A stretch of DNA of 64,000 nt, taken from positions 2,538,418 through 2,602,417 of the forward strand of contig OY744609.1 in NCBI GenBank assembly GCA_963556255.1, given 5' to 3'. The notes under the pieces are model-generated. The model ran no database searches. It was given only the letters and a program-made list of their open reading frames with translations, and had not been told where the DNA came from. This stretch comes from Allolobophora icterica. Its lineage: Eukaryota; Annelida; Clitellata; Crassiclitellata; Lumbricidae. A program made the translations under genes and the position numbers. Below, piece by piece: positions 62,970-64,000 of this stretch; the stretch's first letter is position 1; the number at the start of each line of letters is the position of its first letter.

Positions 62970-64000
62970 GAATTCGATATGCTGCAAATTCCTTTCCATG
63001 AAATCCTGGTTTTAGTTCAATTTCATGTTCAACCAATGTACATAATCCGGGTTTTTCAGAAAATCTGTCACAGTATTTGTTTAAGACGTTCAGCAACTGT
63101 TCTTGTTGAGTTACTGTCAAATGGCTAATTTGTTCAGGATCGAGGTTAAGTGAATTCTTGTCATCTTGAACCTCATTCCTCATTGGTAATTCAACCACTG
63201 AACCAAAATCTTCATCTTCTTCAACGATTAGACCACAACTTAATGCTCGAGTAACATATTTTCTGATCTTGTTGGCGTGAATTATTTTTCGACCATTTTC
63301 ACCCATATCGACTAAATAAGAGTACTTTGATCTTCGATGTATGATCGTACATGGACCATGCCATCGAGAAATAAGTTTGTTCGTTGACGTTGGATACAAA
63401 ACTATGACTTTCTCACCAGCTTCAAATTCTTTGTGCTTTGCTTTCTTGTTATACTGATTCGTGTATTGTAATTGCTTTTCTCGAGAGTAGGATTCTGCAA
63501 ACAATAATGCTTTCTCCATATTTTTTTTGAGTTCTTTCAAATACTTTTCTGGTTTAACTCCAACATGAGGTGGTAAGTTTATTTCTCTAGTCCAACTCTC
63601 TTTTAATATTGCCAATGGTCCTCTCGGAATTTTCCCATAGACAAGCATATATGGTGATACTCCAGTAGTTACATTCGGCACTTCTCGTAATGCCCACACT
63701 GTGAAAGGAATTATCTTGTGCCATTTCCTCGGGTTGTCTATTATCACATGATGGATCATCTTTTTAAATGTCTGATTCCATCTTTCTACTAATCCAGCAG
63801 CCTCTGGGTGTCCTGGTGTGTCGAATCGTGGACTACAGCCCATTAAATCGAGAAATTCTCTTGTCAAACTGGCTGTGAAGTTCGTTCCTTGATCACTGGT
63901 GATCACGGACGGCACACCAACGTTCATGAACAGTTCCATCAACGCTTCACACACAGCCTTCGCAGTCAACGATTTCAATAAAAAGATTGTAGGCCATCTG
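62970..64000 (-). pseudogene. Gmr1-like element G2, INT and start of RT, minus strand
   Basis: Open frame entering from the right edge. ITSDQGTNFTASL and GLVERWNQT are integrase; ISRWHGPCTIIHRR and HANKIRKYV are the tail. Without a stop it continues into RT (CDRFSEKPGLCTLVEHEIEL, AAYRIP), and is cut at about 62970. Related to but clearly diverged from G1. Confirms the INT-RT order. Confidence 0.9.

Overview
The window is animal nuclear DNA made almost entirely of mobile elements. No host gene with recognisable introns, no tRNA or rRNA gene and no CRISPR array was seen. hAT elements with 8-bp target duplications, Helitrons, LINEs with 9-bp duplications and an LTR element with INT ahead of RT (Gmr1 order, described mainly from deuterostomes) suggest an aquatic invertebrate, perhaps a deuterostome. 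That placement is inference.

Polinton/Maverick (adintovirus-like) genomes dominate. Family A lies at 1-5615 on the minus strand: a protease running off the left edge, a broken protein-primed DNA polymerase (PolB) split by a 1,018-bp hAT element, and a terminal repeat ending at 5615. A second family supplies three late-gene copies. Copy B (about 8990-41513) is interrupted inside its own PolB gene by copy C (13052-30509, 17,458 bp), which is complete end to end, with inverted terminal repeats of about 350 bp and a 5-bp duplication (AGGAT). Copy D (42109-48398) is a fragment carrying two hAT insertions, one of them with a LINE inside. A PolB scrap (E) lies at 56985-57990.

Gene order in B and C is: small zinc-ribbon protein, PolB (+); integrase and zinc-ribbon/phospholipase A2 protein (-); packaging ATPase, DUF8207-like protein, penton-like minor capsid, small membrane-active protein, major capsid protein (MCP), hydrophobic capsid-associated protein, adenain-like protease, phage-like fibre, 181-aa protein and two-helix membrane protein (+). 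The late genes are packed with A-rich spacers of a few to some tens of bases. Every copy is damaged, but in different genes: MCP and fibre in C; PolB, ATPase, penton and MCP in B. A virus-like genome was therefore active recently, but no copy here is intact.

The right part (48400-64000) holds a gag remnant with an 18-residue repeat, three Helitron units plus one further Helitron 3' end, a near full-length LINE (52930-56675) inside a Helitron, and two Gmr1-order LTR elements joined head to head near 62970.

The most interesting signals are: a conserved A AAA AAC slippery heptamer at the stop of the hydrophobic capsid-associated gene, which would place the protease in the -1 frame; a divergence hotspot confined to the fibre and the start of the next gene; a conserved PSAP/PPPY tail reached only in an alternative frame in copy C; and a Polinton inserted into the polymerase gene of its own family.
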